64,000 nucleotides of DNA from Erythroxylum novogranatense (taxonomy: Eukaryota > Streptophyta > Magnoliopsida > Malpighiales > Erythroxylaceae): contig CM057228.1 of the NCBI GenBank assembly GCA_029891385.1, positions 52,043,783-52,107,782 of the forward strand, in the 5' to 3' direction. Within the stretch, counting starts at the first letter, position 1; every line of letters starts with the position of its first letter. Below the pieces are notes generated by a model, which was not told the DNA's origin, did not search any database, and saw only the letters and a list, made by a program, of their open reading frames with translations. Positions 11,591 to 23,500 of this stretch are shown here, in pieces. A program made the position numbers and the translations under genes.

Positions 11591-13309
11591 ATAGTTTTAT
11601 AGTAAACTTTAACTTTATGATTTGATTAAATTGTTTGATTGTTATTGCATGATGAAGTATTCTTACAATCTAAAATGTTTAGATTGAATATTTTAAAACT
11701 CAACATTCAATTTGGAATTGAAGTATCAATATGATTGAAAATTTTGTTTAAGAGAATATATGAAATTAGTTTCATAAAGTACCCAAAAAAGTTTTTAAAA
11801 AACTAAGCCACCCAAAATATGAAAAGTTCATATTCATAAGACTTTAAACCCAGAGCATTAAGAGTTTTCATAATTGTTTTGGATGTTTAACATTATCTAG
11901 GTTTTAGAAACCCGTGTACATAATATGTTATGATGTTACCAAAGATCAAAAGGTGAATTTGATATTGCCACTAGCTGGTTGGATGTTTTGTTTTGTTTGA
12001 TTTATGGTATTGTTACTGGTTGTGATTTGGAAAAAATAATGGTTAGGTTTTTAAAGCTCTTAAAATTAATTTTGATTCGTAATTTCTGGTGGTAGTTGTA
12101 GAACCAAGTCGAATCTTAAGAGAACTAAACACTAGTATTTTAATTTCAAATAATAAAATAAAGCGGGCAGTTTATTAACTAATAAACTAAAGTTAACAAG
12201 GAATCAAAATAAATTAACTAAATATAAAAGGGAGAATTTTGAGAATATTAAACTCCGATTCAAGGGAAAGATATCATCTAATTATAATATTGATCAATGG
12301 TTTAAAAAGAATAATTATGACAATTTAAATAGTTAGTCCAAAACATATTAGGTTAGCGGTAATAAGTGTCAAAATTTTCTAAATTAATTGGTCTAAACCC
12401 ATCATCCAAACCAGAACTTACCATCAATTGACTGGGTGTGATAGCATTCTATATCAATTAAATGATAGCAATAAACTTAGTGAAAATAACTAAATCCTAA
12501 ATTAAATAATTGAGATAAATACAATTATTGAGTTAAGTTTTCTTTTTATCATAGTTAAATATGCAAATTTATAAATAACCTATTTGCTACTTGTACCAAT
12601 CCTTCATGACAATAATGAATCATTGACCTCATGGATAATAATAAAATATTCAACATTAAATTAAATTTTCAGATTAATCAATATTAATCATTCATTAAAT
12701 ATGAGAACTTAAAACAAGAAATACTTGAATTAAAACATGAATACAAGTTTAGAACAAAACCTTGTAAGGTTATATCTATAGTTTTAAATCTCCTTGAATC
12801 AGAATAATTGAGTTTAACCACACATAACTTTTGTTCCAACACAAAAGATAGAAGAAAGATGAAGAATTGAGAGAAAAAAATAAGAAGAAGAACGTTTGAT
12901 TCACTTTGGAGAGGTGGGGAACATCAATTTTATAATGTTTTCCTACTCTAAATATAATCTTATCCTATCTTTCAAAGATGCCTATCTAAAACAAATTTCA
13001 ATCCCTTCACAATAAGGATAGAAAAAAGTTTCCTACTTAAACTTTAGCTCTTTAAGTAAGTTAGACATTGGGCTTTATCATCCCTTATCTATTGCAGTCA
13101 TCTTTTCGCTTAATCCAAAATTCATGATTATCACCAATAATGTCCCAATTTGATCCAATCTCAACTTTTCATCTGCTAAAATGAAAAGCATTAATTTTCT
13201 TATCTAAGCACTAACATAAATCCAAAACAAAGGAGATAATATCAATTAATATCAAGATAAATTTTAATCGAGAATTATATAGTAACACATTTTGTCCCAC
13301 CTCAATTGC
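11591..13309. other. AT-rich repeat-derived DNA, no coding signal
   Basis: There is no open frame of note. The part from about 12100 to 13300 has the character of the region at 22100-23400 (AT-rich, with comparable phrases near the ends). It lies just downstream of the Athila pol, so it may be that element's 3' untranslated region or LTR. I cannot define ends. Confidence 0.35.
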
Positions 13310-14190
13310 ATCCTCAAATCGTATTATCATGGAACGATTTGGTTTTCTCTTTGTATATCTTCGAATTCTCATAAGCATCCAACCTTATTTCCTTTAGCTC
13401 TTACAATTGCAACTTCCTTTCCTCCCTAACTTTAGCCAAATCTATGTTATAGCATTGCACAGCACAATAAACTTTATGTACAATCTCGACTAGTAAACGA
13501 CAAGCTTTATCAAAAGTTAATCACTAAGGAGACATTCATATCGATGTTTTGTTAATTGTACAGTATGCCTAAAGAGCATCATCTAGATATAAACTCCAAT
13601 CCTTCTGATTAGGATGCACAGTCTTTTCCAAAATGGATTTCACTTATCTATTTGATACTTCTACTTGTCCATTTGTTTGTGGATGATAAGAGATAGCTAC
13701 TCAATCATGCACTCTATACTTTTTAAACTGTGCTGCCACAACTCTATTGCAAAAATGAATTCCTTGATCACTAATAATGGCATGTGAGATTCCAAATGTA
13801 TTAAAAATATTAGACTTTATAAATGCTATAACAACTGCGAAAACATCAATTTTGGTGGCTTTTATTACCACCCATTTGGAAACATAACCAACAACCAAAA
13901 GTATATAAGAAAACCATAAGATGAAGGAAACCTAATAAAATAAATACCCTATACATCAAATATCTCAACTATAAGAATTCAGGTTTGAGGCATTTCATTT
14001 CAATGAGATAACTACCTATCTTTTGACATTCATCACAACTTTTACAGAACATATAAGCATCACTAAATAAAGTCTCCCAATACAATCCACTATCCAAAAA
14101 ATTTCTAGCAATTCGTTTAGGACCCAAGTGATCACCATACGCATAATTGTGAAAAAAAATTAAGATAGAATGTTGTTCATTCTCTGGCAC
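13310..14190 (-). pseudogene. Athila-type integrase (Ty3/Gypsy), decayed
   Basis: The N-terminal zinc-binding region is in the open piece 13969-14190 (HLGPKRIARNFL, then CKSCDECQKIG). The catalytic core follows in 13701-13898 (GYVSKWV, then IISDQGIHFCN), and then in the same region, through stops, HPQTNGQVEVSNR. The piece ends near 13310 with KEKTKSFHDN. The first catalytic Asp is replaced by Gly (VVGYVSKW); the second Asp and the Glu remain. Stops interrupt the frame, so it is inactive. Confidence 0.82.
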
Positions 14191-14499
14191 ACAACGCCTT
14201 ATAATTTGATCAAAGAAGAACTTTCATAAGTATGATTCATCCCAAACATAATATTTTTTCTTATTTCTTATCTTTTCCTTCCTAGATTTCTCCAGTAACT
14301 AAATAATTAATAAGGTCAACATACCATGGAGCCATACCTTTCATTTGGAGCAATTGCTCATTAAAAAAAGTTTCAAAAATAGGTAAAATATTTTCATCTC
14401 TTATGAACTACTCAAATGATCAATTACTAGATTTTTTGTGCCTTTTTGATCCTTTATTGTCAAATCAAACTCTTAAAGTAGCAAAATCCATAGTATCAG

Positions 14500-14770
14500 C
14501 CTCAATTTAGACTCCTTTGTTAAAAGGTATTTCATTGTCTTATGGATAGAATACATAATAACTTTAGAGCTAAACAAATAAGATCTAAATTTATCTAAAG
14601 CATAAACAATTGTTAAAGCTCTTTCTCAGTTGAAAAATAATTTCATTGTGCGACATCTAATGTTTTCAATGCATACAAGATAACATAACTTTGTTTCTCA
14701 ATCCTTTAAACTAAAAAAATCCCACTGTATAATTGCGAGCATCACATATGATGTCGAACAGAAGATCCTA
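14500..14770 (-). pseudogene. Athila-type RNase H remnant
   Basis: Between RT and integrase, the minus strand reads CDARNYTVG near 14745 and, after frame changes, DKFRSYLFSSKVIMYS near 14570. Both fit the Gypsy RNase H start and middle. Many stops and frameshifts are present. Confidence 0.65.
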
Positions 14771-14889
14771 ATTTGGTGGCTGAGTGATACTCGTACTTGT
14801 TAATAATTCCTTGAGTTTGTCAAAAGCTTCCTTGCAATCCTTTCCAAAGTTAAATGAAATGTCTTTTTGTATTAACTTTAATAATGGTA

Positions 14890-15499
14890 TGGCAATCTTA
14901 GAAAATCTTTAATGACCTGCGGTAAAATCCTGTATGTATAAGAAAATGTTGAACTTTCCTAACATTTGTAGGGTAAGGTAAATTCACAATTAAATCCACT
15001 CTTGCCTTACCATCTTCTTTACCCCTAAATGAAATGTCATGTCCTAAAACAATGCCTTCATCTACCATAAAATGACATTTTTCATAATTTAACATAAAAT
15101 TCGTTTTAATACTTCTTTTAAGAACCTTAGATAAATGATTTAAATAATGATCAAATGAATATTCCTAAACAATGAAATCATCTATGAATAGTTCAATTCA
15201 ATTCTCAATATACTTCGAAAATATACTCATCATAAATCTTTAGAATGTACCTGGGGCATTACATAGACCGAATGGAAATTGCTTAAAAGCATATGTTCTA
15301 AAAAGACACGTGAATGTGGCCTTTTCTTGATCCTCTTGAGCAATTGTTATTTGATAGTAACCTGAATAACCATCCAAAAAGGAAAAACATGATTTACTAG
15401 CAAGTCTTTTTAACATTTGATCCACAAAAGGTAATGAGAAATTATCCTTTCTAGTAGCTAAGATAAGCTTTCTAAAGTCTATACACTTTCGCCACTAAT
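14890..15499 (-). pseudogene. Athila-type reverse transcriptase, truncated
   Basis: The minus strand enters abruptly at about 15499 with WRKCIDFRK. It then has FVDQMLKRLASKSCFSFLDG and QFPFGLCNAPGTF (15240-15425), and finally MLNYEKCHFMVDEGIVLGHD with HTGFYRRS (14898-15095). The upstream gag, protease and RT fingers are missing; AT-rich DNA replaces them at 15500-15590. The catalytic-loop segment between the two open pieces is interrupted by stops. Confidence 0.82.
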
Positions 15500-15589
15500 T
15501 TAAAATATCATTAAATATTAAGTTAGATGAAAGAAAATAATAAATACTCTATTATTAAAAAAGAAAAATAAATAGAAATTAGGGCTCTC

Positions 15590-16850
15590 CATCCTGATAT
15601 GATCCAGGCTAGTCCGACGAATGGAGGGTCCTTAGGTGGGTGGATGATCCTGTACTAGTGGAGGGGTTACAGAGGAAATGGCCTCACCAAGTGGTGGAGG
15701 TTGGAAATTGATGCCTAAACATATCGTCATTAATAACATCAACTCTCCTATACATCTTACTGTATGCTCGAGGCTTTCTACTCACTCAATAAGCTTTGCC
15801 TGTTGTCATCAAATAATCTTTCAAGTTCCCATAATCTGGCCCATCTCTCCAATGGTCCTATCTTTAATTGAGCTAAGTTTTGCATCCTAGCTTTGGGACC
15901 TCCAAAAATATCTGACTCTGGTGCTTCATCTCCTATCTTGGGTGGTGGTGGCTGTGGTTGCAGCGGTTGCTCCACTGTAGATGACTATGCTTTACCCTCC
16001 ATTACTAGCTCATCAGGTTCTCCAATAAGTCTATAGTTATTGCTTGTGGGACCCCAATGTTTGCATCCCATGCGCATGTGTTGTATCACTACCAAGTTAA
16101 GTGCCACCATGGTACTCTTTGCCGCACCGATGGTAGTTCATTAAATAAACCCATCCGTCATACCAGCCTAGTCATATAAGGTACTACAAGTCTATGTTCC
16201 CAATGACTCCCTAGTTATCACCCTGACCATTCAACGTATGACTCAAAATACTATGGATATATCTAAACACTAGATGTGGCAATGTAGAAGCCTTAGACTT
16301 GTTTAGGTCATAGTCATCTTCTATGTTGATCGTACGCCAAAACTAAGAAGGGGACAATCCATAAGGAAATTCTGTCTACAGTGCAAGGTACTCCTATGTC
16401 CTATGTACTCCTTTTCATAAAGACCCATTGTGATGAAGAATTCCATGTAGCTCATCTGAAACATTTCTCCCATCATCCAGAACTGGACGGTGTTTGGACG
16501 ATCTCTATCGTAGTTAACTCTGTCCATAAAGAATGTGTAGAGGACCTCTAATGTAAGTTCTCTGTAGGTTAGTTCCTTAATCTCGAAAAGTCGAGACAAT
16601 GCACCAACATTGTCAAAGTCCCTGAACTAGTTGGGCTACGCTAACTTAGTCTAACTCCTCCCAATCGATGAATCGGTTAGTATTGAACTTCTTATCCTTT
16701 AGCTTCAGGCACTATTCGTTTTAGGCCCTAACATTAAACAATAACATCCTCGACCGTTGAGCAGAAGTTGAGGAACTTTTTCCTCTTTGTTCTTTCCTGG
16801 GGTTCTCCTTTTCTCACCTTGATTTCATCATTTGTGCCTAAAACTTTAAA
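15590..16850 (-). pseudogene. ATHILA ORF-1-like protein, decayed
   Basis: From the minus-strand N-terminus near 16830: a basic Ser-rich start (QRGKSSSTSAQRSRM), then a middle block in 16321-16599 (FEIKELTYRELTLEVLYTFF, then FQMSYMEFFITMGLYEKEY), then a Pro-rich tail in 15778-15975 (PLQPQPPPPK and an acidic helix). This order fits the plant transposon family called ATHILA ORF-1. Several stops and shifts break it. Its position upstream of pol, with gag and protease missing, suggests a chimeric or internally deleted element. Confidence 0.65.
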
Positions 16851-17210
16851 TATATGAGAAAATTTTACAGATAAATTATGTGCCTATCCTTCTCCCCAGA
16901 CTTATGTTTATTGTGCTTGCTAAATAATTAATTGTGAAAACAAAATGACAAAAACTAAAACATAAAAAATAATTAATAACTTAACACCAATTAATAAATA
17001 AAAGCAATAAAATAAAGAAATAATTAGAAAATTAATTAACAATCTAATTAATCTCAAAATTAAACTTAAAAATATTGTAATCATCAAATTGAGCTAACCT
17101 AATTATTAAATTACAAACTTTTAATCCTAAATTTGAAATTAAAACCCTAATTTCACATTTACACAAAATTGACAAAATTAATGTTAAATTCATGTAAATT
17201 GCAAAATTAT
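16851..17210. other. AT-rich DNA between ORF-1 relic and solo LTR
   Basis: No coding signal. It continues at 21687 once the solo LTR is removed (TSD ATTAT), so this is presumably the upstream untranslated part of the Athila-type element. Confidence 0.5.
17206..17210. repeat. TSD ATTAT, left copy
   Basis: Identical to 21682-21686. Together they bracket the solo LTR exactly. Confidence 0.9.
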
Positions 17211-19570
17211 TGTAACATCTCATCACCGATGGGAAGGGTAAAATGGTAAATTGGAATGAGTTGCGAGCGTGTAAACGTATCTCGGCACGGTTATGCTTAA
17301 TATGACCTTCATATATGTGTAAATTGTAATTTTTGTAAATGCACATGATTGTACATGGATTTATGACATTTTCCCGGCATCTATGTTAATGTGAAAATTG
17401 TGTTATTTTGTGATGGAAAAATAAATGGGAGTGAATTTTTGTGTGTTTCATCTTTTTAGGGAATTTCAGGAATTTTTTTGAAATTTTTCGAGGTACATGC
17501 CCGGATCGGAAAATTTTCAACTGACTGACTGAGTGATTTTTTGGGACTAGAAATGACTAGCCAATGGTACTGGAAAATTGGAGATATGATTTTAGGATTT
17601 ATTAGTTAAGCCATTGGAGTTTGACGAGAAATTGGAGTAGAATTTGGAACCGGAAGAATAAAACCAGGACAAGTGGCAAGTGACACATGTCACTTGCCTA
17701 CTTAGCCATTTTTCTCAATTGTTTATATAAATATCTTATGCTTGGCTAGTCTTCCACGACATTTGTTTTGTGAAAGAGTAAAAGTGACTTGTAAAAGTGT
17801 CTTCTTCTTCTATAGGTAGGTCTCCTCTTCTCCCATATTCGTTGGTCCTTCTACCACCTTTCTTGTTTCTTTGCTTACTTTCCTTCTCCTCACATATAAA
17901 TCCACACTTAAGCTTTGATATGGTGATGATTGTTGTAGTAAGGAGTGATGATCGTATGGTGTGAGAGGAGATATAGGATTTGGTGAGGTGATTAAAGAAT
18001 CAAGGATTTGAAGCTTGTTTTGGTAAGTCTTTGTGTTTATGTTCTTTCATTTAGTGGTTAGAAGCATATTTATGACATCTTGTGCATCACTTGCATGAAG
18101 TAGTATGTAAATTGGATGGGTGTAAATGTATAGTTGTGTGAGGATAAATGACTTAACAAGTTTTAGATTAAGTTTCGATTGACCCTAAGTGTTTTGGATT
18201 GGTTAGTATGATGTTGGATGAGTGAAATGAAAGTAAGAAAATTGTGTAGATTGTGTGCTGCCAATTGGGATTAATTACTCAAGAAAATGTTTTGATGAAT
18301 TTGTGGTCAAATTCTTGGCTAAATGGGATGGTTATCGATATGGTAGTGATGCTTGCATGAAAGAAGTAAAGTTTGGTTGAAATCTGGAAAATGGAATTTG
18401 TGTAGGTTTCAGATTTTTGCTTATAACTTTTGATTGGGTTGTCCAATTGAGCTGAGGTTTGTTTTAAATTAAACTTAAGAAGTATGATTAGATTTCATAT
18501 GAAGGAAGTTTTGCCCAATTGTGGCTTGGAGAGCTTTGAGTTTAGCTCGAAAGTTTGAAATGTAGGTGCTGGATGAACAATATCCGAACTTTGGTTCCAT
18601 TTTGATGACCTGAATCTTTGAGAATTTTTCTAGGATAAAGGAAATCGATTTTGAGAAATTGGTATTACTGAAAGTTGAAGAATTTTGTGTGAGCTTTCTA
18701 ACGCCACTAAGTATGATATTTTTCGATGTGTAAATTGAAAGTTATGGTCTGTTAATGTTCAAGTAGTAATTCAGCCTTTAGAGTGCAATGCTCTAAGTGG
18801 ATAGGTTTTGTGCTTTTTGTGTTCTGCTGATTAATTGGGACTGCTAATGGTGAAATTGGCTCAAGTGACCTTCTGGAAGGTTGTAGAGGATGGTTGTAGC
18901 TTTCTAATTTGGTATTTTATGTGAATTTTGAATGTAAGGGTGGTGAGATATGAATTTGTAAAGTCCTGTTATGGGTTAGGTAAAAGGCTGTTTTCATAAA
19001 CTCTAATCGGACAGCCACCTTAGTGGGACGATTTGACGTAGTTTGAATGGGAATTTGGTTCTAAGTTCTTCTTGAGAATTGTAGTAAATCTTCTGAGCTT
19101 TTTTATCCCTATATGGTATGGAAATTTTCACTAAGGGGATTTGGAGTTATGAATTTTGAAAGATTGGGGTCCTATTGAGAATAATTTGAGTAGGCTGAAC
19201 CTTTGTTTGTGAATTGGATTTGATTAGAGTTGGAATTGGCTTCTAAGTTATTCCAGAAAGATGTAACATTTGTTTTGCTCTTTTTATTGATATAAAATTT
19301 GGAATTTTTGGTTAAAGGGATGAAAAGTTATGAATTTTTGTGATCATGTTGCATTGTGGTAGTAAATGTGTGACTAGGCTGAGTCTTTGAGTGAAATTTT
19401 GACACCCTCAGAGGTGTTATTAAATTTTAAGTTCTTCATGAAACTTGTAGGATTTTCCGAGATCTTTCTAACGAGACTGATCTTGTATTATTTAGACATT
19501 TGTGTGAAAAGGGCGACCTTGTGAAAGAAGAGATGGTTTTTGGAGAAGAGTTGAAAAAAAAAATTAATGG

Positions 19571-19660
19571 GTCTGCATCGTTCGCTCGCGGACGAGCGAG
19601 CACTTGCATGCCGAGCTCGCCTGGCGAGCGGGGAGCCCGGCCCGCCCTCCGACCTCTGTC
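19571..19660 (+). repeat. GC-rich hairpin cassette in solo LTR
   Basis: This is a sharp GC-rich island in AT-rich DNA with two perfect hairpins: CGCTCG (19583-19588) pairs with CGAGCG (19593-19598), and GCTCGC (19615-19620) pairs with GCGAGC (19624-19629). The corresponding place in the LTRs of the element at 29685 lacks it. Confidence 0.8.
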
Positions 19661-20808
19661 CAATCTTTTGTGCATAACTTTTTCATCCGACCTCCGATTG
19701 ATTTGATTTTTAAAGCGATGGATTCCTAAGAGATTTTTCTATCTTTCCATACCAGACTTAGGATTTTTGAGATCAAACAAAAAGGAGATAGTCGGATCTA
19801 AGTGAGTGGATCAGTGGGAATAGTCTGAACATGCTTCAGTAATTTGGGGATATCTTGAGCTAGAGAGTTCGGATTGAGCTGATTCTTTTTCCTAAGTAAA
19901 CTAGAGACATAGATATACAATTGTTATGAAGAGGTCGGTTTTCAATTTAGTCCTTAAGATGTTCATTTTCCTGAGTGAACTTTCATAATGTGTTGACCTG
20001 AACATATTTTGGGAATAATTTTTCCATATAACGTCCGATTGACCTGATTCTCGAGGCACTGGATTGGTGAAACATTTAATTTCATTCATTTGCGAAATTG
20101 GGAATTTTAGAGCCGAAATTGACGGGAATTGGTTGGGTCGAAGTGAGGGGTCCGGGTAAGGATTTTCCTAAACCGTGTTTTATTTATAATTGGACCTATA
20201 GAGGTCCGAATTGAGTGATTTCGGTGTCAATAGGTTTCTAAGTTTTAGAGGAAAATTTGATGACGAGAAATTGTGTAATAGTGCCGGGAATGTCATGAGC
20301 ATGCATTGTACACATTTAATTGCTACATGTGCATTATTAAATGTTTCTGATTGCCAATTTGGTAATGTTGGATTTTTGGATTGTTTTAGAGACGCATTTG
20401 GAACGTCATTTCACAGACGTTGCCGAGACTTCCAGGCTTTAGCTTCGGAAGCAAAGTTGAGTAACCTAGATGGTTCCTCAATTATTAACTGGTTATATTT
20501 TGCATTTATACAATTGTGGAGAATAATGGAGGGACTTTTGCGTTGTTTGTGCCAATATTCCAGACCGAAGGTGTCTGATGTATGTGGGAGATGATGATAT
20601 AGGAGTGTTTTACTGGTGATTATGATTGGAATGTGATTGTTTGTGATCCAATTGTATGAATGTGTATATTGGGATTATAAATCGTGATTGTGACTATATT
20701 GTGAATTGTTATGAAAAACTTGTTTATTGTGATATAATATGGTTCAATTGTGACACATGCATTCCATTCATGAATGCATGATCAGTTAATGAGTGTTGTG
20801 ATCGGAGC

Positions 20809-20935
20809 AGCCATCGAGAGCTATAAGCTCAACGTTTATATCGGGCTTCGAGCCCCACAGTGATTCAGAGCCTTTGGCCCATATTGGGACAGTTCAGAGC
20901 CTCAGGCTCATCGATTAATGCGCCCATATTGAGAC
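20809..20935 (+). repeat. Short inverted-repeat array in LTR
   Basis: Successive small hairpins are GAGCTATAAGCTC, GGGCTTCGAGCCC and GAGCCTCAGGCTC. Equivalent arrays occur at 32770-32890, 40230-40355, 47600-47670, 55070-55140 and, truncated, 7569-7625. Confidence 0.7.
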
Positions 20936-21681
20936 AGTTTAAGCGCTCGGTCACAACACCGAAATAAATTGGAAAGGATCACATGTGTATTACATATGCA
21001 ATGGATTGCATTTCTTTGAATGAATGAAAGGCTAACTGCTTGGTGATTCTGTGTATTTCTGCATGTGCATTGGGCAACACCTGTCTTGTGTTTGAATGTT
21101 TTACAAATTCAATTGGGTATAGATGTTTAAGCAAATGGAATGTGGCACATCGTCTATGTTCAAGTGCAATTGTGCAATGTGCTTAATTATGCAACAATGT
21201 GAAAATATGTGATATGTGAATTATTGTGTTGCATGAATTGAGTGAACCATCGATGATGGTTCCTCACTGAGTTCGCAAAACTCACCCAAAATTTGTAATT
21301 ATTTTTCAGGACTCAGAAAAATACCTCGTTAGGCAACAGGAGCATTACATCTGCTGGTTAATACAGTAGAGAAGTGGTCGGGATCAGTTCGCGTATGCAT
21401 TAGTGTATTTTTATTTTTCTGAATTTTTGTATTACTGATTTGGAAAATTTATAAAGTCAACAGATTGGAGTAAATTGTATTTATGAAAAGGGCCCCGAGG
21501 CCATTGATTTGTTTATGTAAATTATTTTCTGCATAAATTATCCTATGTGTGTGTGTATGTGATAACGAAAAAAAATATACTGAGTTTTGACTGAGTGATG
21601 TAGCACGCCACCCTCGCGGGGCACGAACTCAGATATCACCATTGATGTCGGGTTCGGGTCATGCGAGAGTGGGGTGTTACA

Positions 21682-21686
21682 ATTAT
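21682..21686. repeat. TSD ATTAT, right copy
   Basis: Partner of 17206-17210. Confidence 0.9.
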
Positions 21687-23500
21687 CAAGCAATTAAAAA
21701 CAAATCCAATGTTAATTAACATAAAAAAAACTAAAGAACATAATTTTACATAAAATATCACAATCAAAAAATTAGCTGGCCAAAATCTCACAATTCCATA
21801 ATTGAAGCCGAATTTTAACCCAATTCATATGCAATTACACAAATTGAATCATAAAATCAATCGAGTAAAGATTAAATCCAACTATTAAGCCACAATTAAG
21901 CATAAAATCACATAAATTTTACAAAAATTCCTAAATCATAAACTCAACATTTTTATTGAAAGATATGTAAATCATGCAAAGCACCTAATAAATCATGCAT
22001 AAACATGTGAAAACAACTAGAAAACTTACTTAGGTGTTGTTAATTTGACTGAAAATGCAAAGAATGGGATGGGAAAGCAAGAGGCCAACAACCAATACTT
22101 GAATTGACCGCAAGTGTATGATGTAGCTGTAGTTAACACAAGCAAGTACAGGTCGATCTCGCGATGACAACGAATACTAGTAATTATCGTTATCCTATTA
22201 TCTAGTCCACGAATTTGATTTTGGTTTTAATAAAGAAAATACAACTTAAATATTTAAAATAAATAGGAAATAATATTGAGCAGAGAACAAAGAAAATTAC
22301 TTAGACAATAATCAATATCAAGAATTAGTGCCCAAGTAATGAACTCCCCTAAAATCATTAGAAAATTAACCTTTTATTATAAAATTGTTTTATTGACTAT
22401 TAGACCTTGAAAATTCCTATCTTATGTTAATAACTCACTTCAGAGTACTAACAATTAATCTTAGTAAACAAATTACTTAGGTTAAGGGTTCTAAGATTGC
22501 TTTACCATTTTGGGAATTTTGCTATAAGGTTTTAAAGGATTTATATTGACCTATCTCTAGGTTTGCAATCAACTCCTTTCAATTATGTTTTATCTATTCA
22601 TACATAGGGTTTTTCAATTTCTATTTTATGAAGTCAAATTTTGTACTAATATTTTAGATTTATTAGAACGTGTATTAGACATATAATTGAATCATAACAG
22701 ATCAATCAAAGCAACTACATTAAATAAAAAATCAAAACTTATTATAGCACAAGCTAGGGTTCATCACACCTAGACACTAACAAGGTGTTTAGTTACATAT
22801 GATAGAAAATGAAATCAAACATAAACAAGAAGAAAAACAAATAGAATACAAATTGTTCATAATTCTAAATATCCTTATGTTTTATTGAATGTTTTTGCAA
22901 AGTAAATGTTTGATGTTGTATTTTATTGGATTTGTTGATGATTTCTTCATGTTTTCTACGTTTGTAGATCAATATCGCCCCTTCCAAATGATATCTACAT
23001 CTCGAATCTCCTCTGCAAGTATGCTCCTCTTCGTTTGCCTCCATTCATATCTTTTTATAATAATTTTTAGGATTTCTAGGGGATACACTGTCTGATACAC
23101 AAGTGTATATTGGACCGTGTATAACCCAAAATCTGTAGAATTTGCGATTCAACATGGAGTGAGAGACTTACATGGCCATAGACATGATCATGTATCCTTT
23201 AATTTCTTTAAATCTTCGTTTCATGCCACGTTTTCAATCGAATTTTTCTCCTTTTAGTCCATGAAGGTAATTATAACCTATAAAATCACTTGAAGCAAAC
23301 TAACTACTAAATATACAATAAGAGGATAAAATATTGAGCAAAAACGCATCACTTATGAGATATAAATATAGTCAAATATGCATATAACATCCCTTTGGCG
23401 TATTTACAAACAAATCTTTTATGTATATGATTAGGAGCTAGGAAATGACTTTAAACTAGTATTCTCTTAAGTTAAACAAGCTTCTTATTCCAAGACTCTC
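21687..23500. other. AT-rich repeat-derived DNA, probable Athila-type flank
   Basis: No coding signal. The phrase GACCGCAAGTGTATG with GTACAGGTCGATCTCGCG near 22108-22165 is a word set I associate with long plant Gypsy LTR or untranslated regions. The end near 23330-23370 reads AAAACGCATCA. Boundaries cannot be set. Confidence 0.35.

Larger units (their letters stand above)
17211..21681 (+). mobile_element. Tekay-like solo LTR, 4471 bp
   Basis: It starts TGTAACATCTC, ends GGGGTGTTACA and is flanked by the perfect TSD ATTAT (17206-17210 and 21682-21686). A TATA-like TTTATATAAATA lies near 17722, followed by a leader and a GTAAGT donor at 18023. A roughly 1.3 kb region of degenerate modules follows (18660-19740), then a GC-rich hairpin cassette at 19571-19660. 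Further on are a small inverted-repeat array (20809-20935), the near-palindrome AACCATCGATGATGGTT at 21244 and a TTTTTCAG acceptor at 21309. No internal region remains. Confidence 0.92.

Noticed and set aside
20211..20594. 127-codon + strand ORF
   Set aside because: It lies wholly inside the solo LTR. The matching region of the LARD LTRs is broken by stops.
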